43,832 nt of DNA from Actinomadura bangladeshensis (lineage in GTDB: Bacteria; Actinomycetota; Actinomycetes; Streptosporangiales; Streptosporangiaceae). Both the position numbers and the translations under genes were made by a program. This document shows positions 15,889-25,800 of the stretch, piece by piece. Below the pieces are notes generated by a model. That model was not told the DNA's origin, made no database searches, and saw nothing but the letters and a program-made list of their open reading frames with translations. Position 1 is the first letter of the stretch. The number at the start of each line of letters is the position of its first letter. The stretch is taken from assembly GCF_004348335.1 (NCBI RefSeq), contig NZ_SMJW01000035.1, forward strand, positions 1 through 43,832. Reading direction: 5' to 3'.

Positions 15889-15984
15889 TCAGCGGCTGAT
15901 GATCAGGTAGACGATGCCGCTCAGGACGAGCGTCACGATCAGCGAACCCAGACAACCGAGTCGCGATGAGGAGAAGAGGAACAT
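15889..15984 (-). CDS. 31-residue single-pass membrane peptide
   Basis: ATG at 15984 is preceded by a strong ribosome site (GGAGGAGGG, about five bases away) and opens a 31-codon frame. The peptide begins MFLFSSSRLGCLGS, continues as one hydrophobic helix (LIVTLVLSGIVYLIIS) and ends in Arg. The ribosome site, the single helix and the RLGCLGS motif argue for a real gene; small actinobacterial proteins with a similar motif are familiar to me but without known function. It lies upstream of, and on the same strand as, the cysteine leader, which has its own promoter. Confidence 0.7.
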   Translation of the reverse strand: MFLFSSSRLGCLGSLIVTLVLSGIVYLIISR

Positions 15985-16173
15985 AGCGCCCTCCTCCCCC
16001 GGATCGTCCGCACCGTCCGGTGACCATCCGACGTCTTGCCTGATAGAGACCCTGAATTGACGGTTGCATGTGTTTCATTGCGGAAATAGGAGAAGAAGAG
16101 GGTTACCCCGATACGGTCGGACGGGAGCCGCCCCGGAACGGGCGCGGTCGAGTCGACGCTCCTGGAGGAGCAC

Positions 16174-17094
16174 GTGACCCCCCAAAATCAAACAAATACC
16201 AGCGAAGTAGTACATATGGACGAAGTGGACGTCCATTACGGCGTCCACCACGCCACCGAGGCCGACGAGGAGCAGGTCCTCCGGGAGCTGTACGGCGCCC
16301 CGGACGACGACGGCGTTTTCCGGGCCGCCGCACTGATCGGCACGGCAGGCGGCGCAGAAGTCGGCACTGCGATCAGCGCGGCGGCGACGGGCGCGAGCGG
16401 AATGATCAGTCAGGCCCGGAAATCGCTCGGAATGTCGGGTCGGCCGAACACCATTACCAAGGAGTACGCGTCCAGGCACGGGAGCGAATTCCTGCGCGCC
16501 GCCTGGTGCGACATGGCCGTCACCTACTGGGCGCGGCACAGCGGGAACGCATCCGCCGCCCTGCCGGGCGGAGACCGCGCCTACACCGTGTGGCACGCAC
16601 GCGATCTCCAGAAGGCCGGGCGCTGGCACAGCGGGACCACCGCGGGCGTCAACCGGGCGAAGCCCGGCGACATCGTGTTCTTCGACTGGGGCGCCGGCAA
16701 CAGCATCGGCGCGATCGACCACGTCGGCGTGGTCGAAGCCGTGCTCGGCGGTGGGCGGCTGCAGACCATCGAGGGAAACACCGGCGACGCGGTGAAGCGC
16801 CGCGTGCGCGGCTCCGGCGTGATCGCCGGTTACGGACGGCCCGCGTACGGCGGGGGCAACTGGACGGAGGACATGGTGAGGAAGCTCCCCGAGATGAGCA
16901 AGGGCGACAAGGGCGAGCACGTGCAGAGCGTGCAGGGGCTGCTCCAGGCGCGCAGCCATCCCGAGGTGCGGATGACCGGGACGTTCGACGACGTCACCGA
17001 GCAGGCCGTGAAGGCGGTCCAGCGGTGGGGCAAGGTGGATGACGACGGCATCGTCGGTCCGATAACCTGGTCGGTTCTCCTTCGCGTGCATTAG
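16174..17094 (+). CDS. CHAP domain peptidoglycan hydrolase with C-terminal peptidoglycan-binding domain
   Basis: This 306-residue protein carries a CHAP amidase/endopeptidase domain (about residues 95-220) with Cys112 in AAWCDMAVTYWA, His183 in DHVGVVEAV and Glu200/Asn202 in IEGNTGD. A PG_binding_1 repeat follows at about 238-305 (KGDKGEHVQSVQGLLQ to DGIVGPITWSVLL). No N-terminal signal peptide is visible. Instead there is a polar leader, then a small-residue hydrophobic stretch (about 50-78, AALIGTAGGAEVGTAISAAA). The GTG at 16174 follows GGAGGAG; the first codons are unusually A/T-rich. It may be a lysin needing a holin or other export route, or a wall enzyme with an atypical signal. Confidence 0.85.
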   Translation: MTPQNQTNTSEVVHMDEVDVHYGVHHATEADEEQVLRELYGAPDDDGVFRAAALIGTAGGAEVGTAISAAATGASGMISQARKSLGMSGRPNTITKEYASRHGSEFLRAAWCDMAVTYWARHSGNASAALPGGDRAYTVWHARDLQKAGRWHSGTTAGVNRAKPGDIVFFDWGAGNSIGAIDHVGVVEAVLGGGRLQTIEGNTGDAVKRRVRGSGVIAGYGRPAYGGGNWTEDMVRKLPEMSKGDKGEHVQSVQGLLQARSHPEVRMTGTFDDVTEQAVKAVQRWGKVDDDGIVGPITWSVLLRVH

Positions 17095-17277
17095 CCAGCA
17101 TTCCCCCAGACGTCGGTAAATAAGCGATGCCAGGGGCTAGTACGGCATTCAACCGCGGATTAGGTTCGTAGGGTCGCCTTCCACGGAGGTGGCCCCGATG
17201 ACGTGGCCTGACCAGCGCGCTCCGCCCGGAGGACGTTCTCTTCCGAGTCCACCCCGAGACGTCCCTGGGAGAAACGC

Positions 17278-17769
17278 ATGCCACGAATCCGTGCCGAGGT
17301 CGACGGCGCGACGTATGAGGACGACGTCGAACCGCGCCTCCTTCTCGTCCACTATCTGCGCGAACGGCTGGGGAAGGTCGGGACCCCGGTCGGGTGCGAC
17401 ACCAGCAACTGCGGAGCCTGCACCGTCCTGATGGACGGGATGAGCGTGAAGAGCTGCTCCGTGCTCGCCGTCCAGGCGGACGGCCGCGACGTGACGACCG
17501 TCGAGGGCCTCGGCGTCGACGGGACCCCGCACCCGATGCAGACGGCCTTCCACGAGGAGCACGCGCTCCAGTGCGGCTACTGCACGCCCGGCATGATCAT
17601 GGCGTCGCTGGATCTGCTGCGGGAGAACCCCGACCCGTCCGAGCAGGAGGTCCGGGAGGGGCTCGAGGGCAACCTGTGCCGGTGCACCGGCTACCAGAAC
17701 ATCGTGAAGGCGGTGCGGCGGGCGGCGAGCGATATGCGCGCACCCGCCGGGCAGGAGGTGACGCCGTGA
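17278..17769 (+). CDS. coxS: CO dehydrogenase-like iron-sulfur subunit (CoxS family)
   Basis: This is a 163-residue small subunit of the xanthine oxidase/CO dehydrogenase family, which carries electrons from the molybdenum site to FAD. The plant-type [2Fe-2S] cluster ligands are in [10 protein letters not shown] plus a later Cys, and the second cluster is in QCGYCTPGM and [14 protein letters not shown]. It starts the coxS-coxL-coxM operon, and its stop overlaps the coxL start as GTGA. The ATG at 17278 follows GGGAGA. The physiological substrate is set by CoxL. Confidence 0.92.
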   Translation: MPRIRAEVDGATYEDDVEPRLLLVHYLRERLGKVGTPVGCDTSNCGACTVLMDGMSVKSCSVLAVQADGRDVTTVEGLGVDGTPHPMQTAFHEEHALQCGYCTPGMIMASLDLLRENPDPSEQEVREGLEGNLCRCTGYQNIVKAVRRAASDMRAPAGQEVTP

Positions 17770-20165
17770 CCGTGCAGGAGGTCGGCAGCCCGCGCCGGCG
17801 GTCGGAGGACGCCCGCCTCATCACGGGCCGCACCAAGTGGACCGACAACATGAGCCCGGCGGGGACGCTGCACGTGGCGTTCCTGCGCAGCCCGCTCGCC
17901 CACGCCCGGATCACCGGCGTCGACACCTCGCGGGCGAAGCAGAGCCCGAACGTGGTCGCCGTGTTCAGCGGGCAGGACCTCGCCGAGGAGCAGGGGTCGC
18001 TGCCGTGCGCGTGGGTCGTGACCGAGGACATGAAGCTCCCCGAGCACCCGCCCATGGCGGTGAACGAGGTCCGCTACGTCGGCGAGCCCGTCGCCTGCGT
18101 CATCGCCCGCGACAAGGCCGCGGCCGTCGACGCCCTGGAAGAGATCGACGTCGACTACGAGCCGCTGTCCGCGGTGGTGGACATGGAGGCGGCACTGGCC
18201 GAGGGCGCCGACCTCGTCCACGAGGACCTGGGAACCAACAAGTCCTACACGTGGGTGTTCGAGAACGGGGATCTGGACGCCGCGATGAGGGACGCGCCGG
18301 TCGTCATCGAGCGGCGCTACGTCCAGCAGAGGCTCATCCCCACGGCGATGGAGCCGCGGTCGGTGCTGTGCGTCCCCGAGGGGGACGAGTTCACGCTGTA
18401 CTCGGCCACGCAGATCCCGCACATCCTGCGGTTGATGCTGGCCACGGTCACGGGCATCCCCGAGCACCGGATCAGGGTCGTCGCACCGGACGTCGGCGGC
18501 GGATTCGGCTCCAAGCTCCAGGTGTACGGGGAGGAGGTCCTCGCGCTGCTGCTGGCCCGCCGGCTGGGCCGTCCGGTCAAGTGGACGGAGACGCGCAGCG
18601 AGGGCAACATGACCGTCCACCATGGGCGCGACCAGATCCAGCGGCTCACGCTCGCGGCAGAACGCGACGGACGGATCCGCGGCCTGAAGGTGGATCTGCT
18701 GGCCGACATGGGGGCCTACCTCATGCTGGTCACGCCCGGCATCCCGCTGCTGGGCGCGTTCATGTTCAACGGCATCTACAAGATGGACGCGCTGTCGTTC
18801 ACCTGCACGGGCGTGTTCACCACGAAGATGCCCACGGACGCGTACCGGGGCGCGGGCCGTCCCGAGGCCACGTACGCGATCGAGCGGCTGATGGACGAAC
18901 TCGCCGCCGAAGTGGGCGTCGACCCCATCGAGGTGCGGCGCCGCAACTGGATCAAGCACGAGGAGTTCCCGTACGAGACGATCGCGGGCCTCACCTACGA
19001 CTCCGGTAACTACGAGGCCGCGACCGACAAGGCCCTGGAGCTGTTCGAGTACGACAAGCTGCGGGCGGAGCAGGCCGACCGGCGGGAACGCCGGGACCCG
19101 GTGCAGCTCGGCATCGGGGTGTCCACGTTCACCGAGATGTGCGGGCTCGCGCCGTCCCGTGTGCTGGGCTCGCTGTCCTACGGCGCGGGCGGCTGGGAGC
19201 ACGCGGCGGTGCGCGTCCTGCCGTCCGGCAAGGTCGAGGTGGTGACGGGGTCGTCCGCGCACGGGCAGGGCCATGAGACGGCCTGGGCGCAGATCACCGC
19301 GGACAGGCTCGGTGTCCCGTTCGAGGACGTGAAGGTCCTGCACGGCGACACGGCCATCTCGCACAAGGGAATGGACACCTACGGTTCCCGCTCGCTGGCC
19401 GTGGGCGGGGTCGCGTTGTTCTCCGCCTGCGAGAAGGTCGTCGACAAGGCCCGCACGGTCGCCGCGCATCTGCTGGAGGCGTCCGAGCAGGACCTCGAGT
19501 TCACCGCCGGACGGTTCAGCGTCCGCGGCGTCGAGCAGGAGGGCAAGACGCTGCAGGAGGTCGCGCTGGCCGCGTTCGCCGCGCACGATCTTCCGGACGG
19601 CATCGAACCCTCGCTGGACTCCGACGCCACGTTCGACCCGGAGAACTTCTCCTTCCCGCACGGCACGCACCTGTGCGCGATGGAGGTCGACACGGAGACG
19701 GGCATGGTGAAGATCCGCAAGTACGTGGCGGTGGACGACGTCGGCAAGGTCGTGAACCCGCTCATCGTGGAGGGGCAGGTCCACGGCGGCCTCGCGCAGG
19801 GCATCGCGCAGGCGCTGTACGAGGAGGCCGTGTACGACGCGGACGGCAACCTCACGACGACGACCATGGCCGACTACCTGATCCCGTCGGCGGCGGACCT
19901 GCCGGTGTTCACGGTCGACCGCACCGAGACGCCCGCGACGACCAACCCGCTGGGCGTGAAGGGCGTCGGTGAGGCGGGCACGATCGCCTCCACCCCGGCG
20001 GTCGTGAACTCCATCGTGGACGCGCTGCGCCCGCACGGCGTGCACGACGTGCAGATGCCGTGCACGCCCGAACGCGTGTGGCGCGCGCTGCGCGGAGAAG
20101 CGAAACCGGACGCCGCCCAACCGGGCGCGGCCGGCGGGCTCGGTTCGGCCGGAGGTGACCAGTGA
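17766..20165 (+). CDS. coxL: Form-II CoxL-like molybdenum hydroxylase large subunit
   Basis: This is a 799-residue molybdopterin-binding large subunit. The active-site loop reads AYRGAGR, the form-II signature, rather than the AYRCSFR of true (form-I) CO dehydrogenase. Cofactor-contact segments [24 protein letters not shown] and the C-terminal [10 protein letters not shown] with the catalytic Glu are intact. Form-II enzymes have uncertain substrates; aromatic or purine hydroxylation is possible. The GTG start at 17766 and the stop at 20165 overlap both neighbours as GTGA, so the three subunits are translationally coupled. Confidence 0.92.
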   Translation: MTVQEVGSPRRRSEDARLITGRTKWTDNMSPAGTLHVAFLRSPLAHARITGVDTSRAKQSPNVVAVFSGQDLAEEQGSLPCAWVVTEDMKLPEHPPMAVNEVRYVGEPVACVIARDKAAAVDALEEIDVDYEPLSAVVDMEAALAEGADLVHEDLGTNKSYTWVFENGDLDAAMRDAPVVIERRYVQQRLIPTAMEPRSVLCVPEGDEFTLYSATQIPHILRLMLATVTGIPEHRIRVVAPDVGGGFGSKLQVYGEEVLALLLARRLGRPVKWTETRSEGNMTVHHGRDQIQRLTLAAERDGRIRGLKVDLLADMGAYLMLVTPGIPLLGAFMFNGIYKMDALSFTCTGVFTTKMPTDAYRGAGRPEATYAIERLMDELAAEVGVDPIEVRRRNWIKHEEFPYETIAGLTYDSGNYEAATDKALELFEYDKLRAEQADRRERRDPVQLGIGVSTFTEMCGLAPSRVLGSLSYGAGGWEHAAVRVLPSGKVEVVTGSSAHGQGHETAWAQITADRLGVPFEDVKVLHGDTAISHKGMDTYGSRSLAVGGVALFSACEKVVDKARTVAAHLLEASEQDLEFTAGRFSVRGVEQEGKTLQEVALAAFAAHDLPDGIEPSLDSDATFDPENFSFPHGTHLCAMEVDTETGMVKIRKYVAVDDVGKVVNPLIVEGQVHGGLAQGIAQALYEEAVYDADGNLTTTTMADYLIPSAADLPVFTVDRTETPATTNPLGVKGVGEAGTIASTPAVVNSIVDALRPHGVHDVQMPCTPERVWRALRGEAKPDAAQPGAAGGLGSAGGDQ

Positions 20166-21016
20166 TCCCCGCGACGTTCGACTACGTGCGGCCCGCCTCG
20201 CTGGACGACGCCGTACGGGCGCTGTCCGACGCGGGCGAGGACGCGAAGGTGCTGGCCGGCGGGCAGAGCCTGATGCCGCTGCTGCGGATGCGGCTCGCCA
20301 TCCCGGACGCGCTGATCGACCTGGACCGCCTCGACGGGCTCCGGGAGATCCGCGACGACGGCGACGCGGTCGTCATCGGCGCGATGGCGACGCACCACCA
20401 GGTGATCCGCGATCCGCTGGTGCGCGAGCACCTGCCGCTCATCGCGGCGACGACGGAGACGGTCGCCGACCCTGCCGTCCGGCACCGCGGCACGTTCGGC
20501 GGGTCCCTCGCCCACGCGGACCCGGCGGGCGACCTTCCGGCCGTGGCGCTGGCGCTGGACGCGGTGCTCCTCGTCCGGTCGGTGCGCGGCGAACGGGAGA
20601 TCCCGGCGTCGGAGTTCTTCGTCGACTGGATGACGTCGGCGATGGAACCGGACGAGCTCCTCGTGGGCGTGCGCGTACCGAAGCTGGGCGCGGGCTGGGG
20701 CGTGCACTACGAGAAGTTCCATCGGACGGCGCAGGCATGGGCGATCGTCGGTGTCGCGTGCGCCGTCCGCCGCAACGGTGACGGGATCGAGGAGGCCCGC
20801 GTCGCGCTGACCAACATGGGGCCGGCCCCAGTGCGGGCCGGCGCGGTGGAGACCGCGGTCAGGGGCCGGTCGGCGTCGGAGGACGTGTTCCGGACCGCCG
20901 CCGCGCAGGCCGCGGCGGGCACCGAACCGCCCACCGACCTGAGCGGGTCGTCGGAGTACCGGACGCATCTGGCGACCGTGCTCACCGCGCGGGCGCTGAC
21001 CGCCGCCGCGGGCTGA
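20162..21016 (+). CDS. coxM: CO dehydrogenase-like FAD-binding subunit (CoxM family)
   Basis: This is a 284-residue medium subunit that binds FAD and passes electrons to an acceptor such as menaquinone. FAD motifs are AGGQSLMPLLRMR (32-44) and TFGGSLAHADPAGDLP, both canonical. A C-terminal CO_deh_flav_C region follows (EKFHRTAQAWAIVGVACAV). The GTG start overlaps coxL as GTGA. A strong hairpin lies just after the gene (21047-21086). Confidence 0.92.
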   Translation: MIPATFDYVRPASLDDAVRALSDAGEDAKVLAGGQSLMPLLRMRLAIPDALIDLDRLDGLREIRDDGDAVVIGAMATHHQVIRDPLVREHLPLIAATTETVADPAVRHRGTFGGSLAHADPAGDLPAVALALDAVLLVRSVRGEREIPASEFFVDWMTSAMEPDELLVGVRVPKLGAGWGVHYEKFHRTAQAWAIVGVACAVRRNGDGIEEARVALTNMGPAPVRAGAVETAVRGRSASEDVFRTAAAQAAAGTEPPTDLSGSSEYRTHLATVLTARALTAAAG

Positions 21017-21046
21017 CGGGCCGCACGCCAGGTGCGGGACGGGTTC

Positions 21047-21086
21047 ATGCGGCCGGGTACCGGCGCCCGCCGGGCCCCGGCCGCAT
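21047..21086 (+). terminator. Strong hairpin between coxM and coxG
   Basis: ATGCGGCCGGG (21047-21057) and CCCGGCCGCAT (21076-21086) pair perfectly around an 18-base loop. CCGGGTACCGG also occurs twice, at 21053-21063 and 21100-21110. No U-run follows, so it may be a processing or partial-termination site between coxM and coxG. Confidence 0.45.
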
Positions 21087-21185
21087 GATCGCCCCCTCCC
21101 CGGGTACCGGGCCCCCACTGGCGACGGGATGGGCCGCCGCCGTAAGGTCGCGGACAGGTTCTCCGGACGATAAGGACTTTTGATC

Positions 21186-22022
21186 ATGGAGCTCGACCAC
21201 GATTTCACCGTCCCCGTACCGGTGGATCAGGCCTGGTCGGTGCTGCTCGACGTGGAGCGGGTCGCGGCCTGCATGCCGGGCGCGACCCTCGACTCGGTCG
21301 AGGGCGAGGAGTACTCGGGGCGGATGAAGGTGAAGGTCGGCGCGATGACCATCACCTACCGCGGCACCGCGCGGATCGTCTCGGCGGACGAGTCGGCCCG
21401 GGTGGTGACGATGGAGGCGGCCGCGAAGGAGGCCCGCGGGTCGGGCACGGCGTCCGCGACCGTCCAGGCGAGGCTGCACGCGGAGGGCACCACGACGCGG
21501 GTGAGCGTGCACACCAAGATGAACGTGACGGGACGGCCGGCGCAGTTCGGCCGCAACATCCTGTCCGAGGTCGGCTCGAAGATCATTTCGCGGTTCGCGA
21601 AGGCGCTGGCGACCGAACTGGAGTCGTCCGGCGAGACCGCCGTGGGCACGGCCGCCGCACCGGCCGCCGAGGCCGCGCCGGCCGCCGAGGCCGCCGCGCC
21701 GGTCGCCGAGCCCGCGCCGGCCGAGAAGCCCGCCGAACCCGCCGCGACCCCGGCCGAGTCCGTGAAGCCCGCGGCGGACGCCGACAAGCCCGGCCCGGTG
21801 AAGGCCACGGAGGAGGCCGCCGCCAGGGCCGAGGCGGCGGTTCCCGCCGCGGCGCCCGAGCGTCCCGCGCGGCGGCTGCACGTCGCGGACGAGGACGACG
21901 CGATCGACCTGCTGGAGGTCGCGGGACCGTCGGTCGCCAAGCGGGCCGTCCCGGTGCTCGGCGGGCTGGTCGCGCTGCTGCTGGCCGTCCGGTTCCTCAT
22001 CCGGCGGCGCCGCGGGCGCTGA
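21186..22022 (+). CDS. coxG: Membrane-anchored CoxG-like SRPBCC protein
   Basis: This is a 278-residue protein. Residues 1-150 form the CoxG/SRPBCC domain (MELDHDFTVPVPVDQAWSVL, CMPGATLDSVEGEEY, KVKVGAMTITYRG). A linker of about 85 residues rich in Ala, Pro and Glu follows, then a C-terminal membrane helix (AVPVLGGLVALLLAVRFLI) with an arginine tail. CoxG proteins are reported to tether CO dehydrogenase to the membrane and hand menaquinone to it, and the layout here fits that role. ATG 21186 has AAGGA upstream. It lies 169 bp after coxM, beyond a hairpin. Confidence 0.85.
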   Translation: MELDHDFTVPVPVDQAWSVLLDVERVAACMPGATLDSVEGEEYSGRMKVKVGAMTITYRGTARIVSADESARVVTMEAAAKEARGSGTASATVQARLHAEGTTTRVSVHTKMNVTGRPAQFGRNILSEVGSKIISRFAKALATELESSGETAVGTAAAPAAEAAPAAEAAAPVAEPAPAEKPAEPAATPAESVKPAADADKPGPVKATEEAAARAEAAVPAAAPERPARRLHVADEDDAIDLLEVAGPSVAKRAVPVLGGLVALLLAVRFLIRRRRGR

Positions 22023-22095
22023 GCCCCGAACGGGGTCAAACCGGGGTCAACGATCGGCCCGCCGGCGGCGGCGACGGTGGAACGGGCCGCCGCCG

Positions 22096-22815
22096 ATGCC
22101 GTCGGCTTGTCCCGTGGACACCATCGAGCTTCAGCGGATCGCCCGGATCGAGCACGACAACTGGTGGTACCGCGAGCGGCGGGAGATCCTGTCCGCGGAA
22201 CTGCTGCGGTTCAGCGTTCCCGGGACGGCCGTCGACATCGGCACCGCGTCCGGCGGGAGCTGCCGGGTGCTGGCCGAGCACGGCTGGCGCGCCATCGGCG
22301 TCGACCTGAGCCCGGACGCCGTCGCTCTGGCGCGCGCGCAGGGCGTCGAGGCGTACGAGGGCGACGCCCGGTACCTGCCGCTCGCGCCGTGCGAGTACGA
22401 CCTGGCGCTGGCGCTGGACGTCCTGGAGCACATCGAGGACGACGCGCGGGCCGCGGCGGAGATCGCGCGGGTGCTGCGTCCGGGCGGCATCGCGCTGGTG
22501 TCGGTGCCGTGCGACATGGCGCTGTGGTCGGCGCACGACGTGGCGCTCGGCCGCGTCCGCCGCTACACCCGCCGCGCGCTCACCGAGCTGGTCGAGGGCG
22601 CCGGGCTGGTGCTGGAGGCGGTGTGGAGCCGGGGGGTGCTCGTCCGGCCGCTGCTGCGCCGGTTCCGGCACCGGACGGCGCGCCGCGAGGACCTGGCCCC
22701 GCTGCACCCGCTCGCCAACGAGGCGCTGCGGCTGTCGGCGGCGCTGGAGCGCCGCCTGCCGCTGGCCGGCTGCCCCGGCGCCTGGCTGTGGGCAAGGGCC
22801 CGCCACCCCGGCTGA
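22096..22815 (+). CDS. Class I SAM-dependent methyltransferase
   Basis: This is a 239-residue methyltransferase with a Rossmann-type SAM site: motif I AVDIGTASGGSCRVLAEHGW, acidic IGVDLSPDAVALAR, motif II EYDLALALDVLEHIEDD and motif III VLRPGGIALVSVP. The N-terminal RIEHDNWWYRERREIL is typical of a group acting on sugars or lipids in envelope clusters. Its C-terminus converges on the glycerophosphotransferase genes with a palindrome between them. ATG 22096 is used; GTG 22114 is possible. The acceptor is unknown. Confidence 0.82.
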   Translation: MPSACPVDTIELQRIARIEHDNWWYRERREILSAELLRFSVPGTAVDIGTASGGSCRVLAEHGWRAIGVDLSPDAVALARAQGVEAYEGDARYLPLAPCEYDLALALDVLEHIEDDARAAAEIARVLRPGGIALVSVPCDMALWSAHDVALGRVRRYTRRALTELVEGAGLVLEAVWSRGVLVRPLLRRFRHRTARREDLAPLHPLANEALRLSAALERRLPLAGCPGAWLWARARHPG

Positions 22816-22820
22816 CCCCC

Positions 22821-22884
22821 CGTTGATCTGCGGCGTGTTGTTGTTATGACGCGCCTGATAACAACAACACGCCGCAGATCAACG
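22821..22884. repeat. Dispersed palindrome, copy 2 (possible bidirectional terminator)
   Basis: Two perfectly complementary 27-base arms (22821-22847 and 22858-22884) surround a ten-base loop GACGCGCCTG. The left arm starts CGTTGATCTGCGGCGTGTTG. It fills the gap between the convergent methyltransferase and transferase genes and overlaps the latter's stop codon by three bases. It is the same element as 35-98. Confidence 0.85.
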
Positions 22885-25800
22885 GTTGAAGATGCGGTCT
22901 ACGGCTCGGGCGGCCGCTTGGCCGTCGTCGTGCGGGCAGTACTTCACGAAGAACCGGTCGTAGACGTCGGCGTAGTGCTGCTCGCTGTCGGGTGCCGCCT
23001 TGACGGCCTTGGCGACGTCCGCCGACGTCGTCACCACCGGGCCGGGCGCCTCCGCCTCCAGGTCGATGTAGAGGCCGCGCACGTGGTCGCGGTAGCGCTC
23101 CATGTCGTAGGCGTAGATGACGATGGGCCGGCCCAGGACGGCGTAGTCGAACATGGCGGAGGAGTAGTCGGTGACGAGGACGTCCGCCGCCATGTAGAGG
23201 TCGGCGATGTCGGGGTAACGGGAGACGTCCATGACGAAGCCGTCCGCACCGGCCGTCGCCGGACGGGGCCTGTCGGTGACGAGGTGGTGCGTCCGCAGGA
23301 GGAGGACGTGGTCGTCGCCCAGGGCGTCCCGCAGGGTTTCCACGTCCAGCTCCAGCGAGAAGCCCTGCCTGCCGGGGCCGTGGCGCCGGTCGTCCCGCCA
23401 TGTGGGCGCGTAGAGGACGACCTTCTTGCCGTCGGGGATCCCCAGGCGCTTGCGTATGCCCGTCCCGACGCTCTCCCATTCGGGGCTGCTGAGGATGTCG
23501 TTGCGCGGATACCCCGTCTCCAGGACGTCCCCGTCGTAGTGGAACGCGCGGCGCATGATCTGGGTGGCGTAGGGGCTCGGGGACAGCAGCAGATCCCAGC
23601 GCGATACCTCCCACTCCAGCCAGTCGTGGCGTTCGGTGCGCTGGTAGGGCATGTCCCTGAGGTCGTGGGCGAGACGCTTCAGCGGGGTGCCGTGCCACGT
23701 CTGGACGTAGGTCTGGCCGTGGCGCTTGAAGTACCAGGGCGGGAGCCCGCGGTTGGTGACGATGTGCCGTGCGCGTGCGAGGACGCGGTAGTGCTCGCGG
23801 GTTCCGGCCAAGACGGTCCTGGTCTTCACGTCGGTCGTGCAGTCGATCGGGAACTGGCCGTCCTGGGTGACCCACACGCATTCCAGGTCGGTGTTGCGGC
23901 GCGCGAGTTCCTCGTAGATGGCCCTGGGATTGCAGCTGTACTGGGCGCCGTCGTAGCTGTCGAAGACGGCGATGTCCGCCAGCGGGCTTCGCAGATAGAC
24001 GGGGTAGTCGCGCTGCTGAAGCAGCAGTTGCGCGTGACCGCCCCGCTCGTCGTCGCCCAGGGCGGGACGGCTGTGCAGCGTCAGCGCGTCGATCTGGTGG
24101 ACGCCGACCTCGAATTCGTGCGTACCGACGCGTCGCCGTTCGGGCAGCCGTGGGATCGCCTCGCGTTCGACGACGACCGCCACCTCGCCGGAACGCGCGC
24201 GCGCCAGCACGTCCCATGTTCCGCTCATCAGCGGCAGGTCGGTGCCGAACACGGCCATGGTCGCGGGCGTGCAGGCGGCGGTGAAGCGGTCCTGCTCCCA
24301 GGTGACGGGGACGCGGTGCTCGTCGCCCGACCGGCGCCGGCGCAGGACGAAGTGGTCGGGCCGGTCCTCGATGCCGGCGTAGTCGCCGGTCAGGGTGAGG
24401 TGGCCGGCGGCATCCCATTCGGCGGCGCGGACGACGGGCCGAGGGGTGCGCTCGACGGCGCGCAGGTTGCCGAACGCCGTCCGCGTGAGCGCCAGCTCGC
24501 GGCCGTGCTCCCCCGGCAGCGCGAACCGGGCGGGCTTGACGTTGCTCGCGACGGTGAGCCGCAGCGGCCCGCCCTCGCCGGTCAGCCGGATGTCCCAGTC
24601 GATGGCGTCGCGCAGGTGCGGCCGGTACGGGGCCGGGCCGCCCCGGGCGGAGGTCAGGAACTCCAGCGGGAGCTTCGCCGTGAAGTCGAACCCGGTGCCC
24701 TCCGCCATGCGCAGGACGGCCGACTGGCGCAGCGTCACCTCGCCGCGGACCTCCTCTCCCCCGTGCCGGCGGGCCGCGACCATGGCGACCCCGGCGCCGA
24801 GGGCGCGGCGCGTCCAGCCGGTCAGTTCCAGCATGTCCCCGTCGCGGCGGATCCGGGTGAGGACGGCCTTGGCGCGCTTGACGTGGACGACGAACACGTC
24901 GTCGTCGCCGGCCGCCGGCTGGACGGCCACGTGCTCGTCCACCTGCCGTGCCGCCGTCCACCGCACGGCCGGGGGCGTCGCGGTGAGCCGCTGCACGGCC
25001 CTGCGTCCCGCCGTGGAGACCTCGGCGAACAGCTCGTAGGTGGCCGTGCGCCATTCGTCGCCGTCGAGGAGGTACTCCGGCTCCACCCGCACGGTGAACC
25101 CGGACCAGTCGTAGGAGACGCTCGCCTGACCGGACTGTGCCGTGACCTCCGGGCAGCGGGTCCGTTCCACCGGGAGCCGGATCTCCCTGCCGGTCTTCAC
25201 GTCCCGCATCCAGACCCGGATGCGGGAATCGGTCGCCGCCGACACGTCGAACCTGTCGAAGTGGGCGTGCCCTTGGACGATGAGGGTGTCGACGTCCCAT
25301 TCGACGCGGTCGACGTCCGTCCACAGGCCGATCTCGTCGGTGACGTCGTACACGTCCAAGGGGATGTCGCGTTCGGCGTCCTCAAAGAACGGGTAGCGCG
25401 CGTACCAGCGCGGACGCAGGCGGCCCCTGGGCACGATCGGGACGTCCTGGAGCCCGTACTCCTCGAAGCGGAGCACGTCCAGCAGTTCGGGAACCATGCG
25501 CCCGCGCAGGAGATGCAGCTCCAGGCGCCTGATCGCGTCGAGCCCGTCGGTGGCCGAGCGGTCGGCGTCGGCGACGACCTCCGCGCCCAGCTCGATCAGG
25601 CGTTCCCGCTCCTCCCAGGTGGCGGCGGGCAGGGCGAGCATCAGGTCGCGCACGTCCAGGTCCAGCGCGTACATGTCGTGGACGGCGAGGAGTTCCGGTG
25701 CATGGTCGTGGACGAAGTTCCGGATGGCCGCGAGGGTCGCGATCCGGTCGGTGATGTGGTCCGGGTCGGGGCGGAGCCGCGGGGCCGTTCCCGGACGGTC

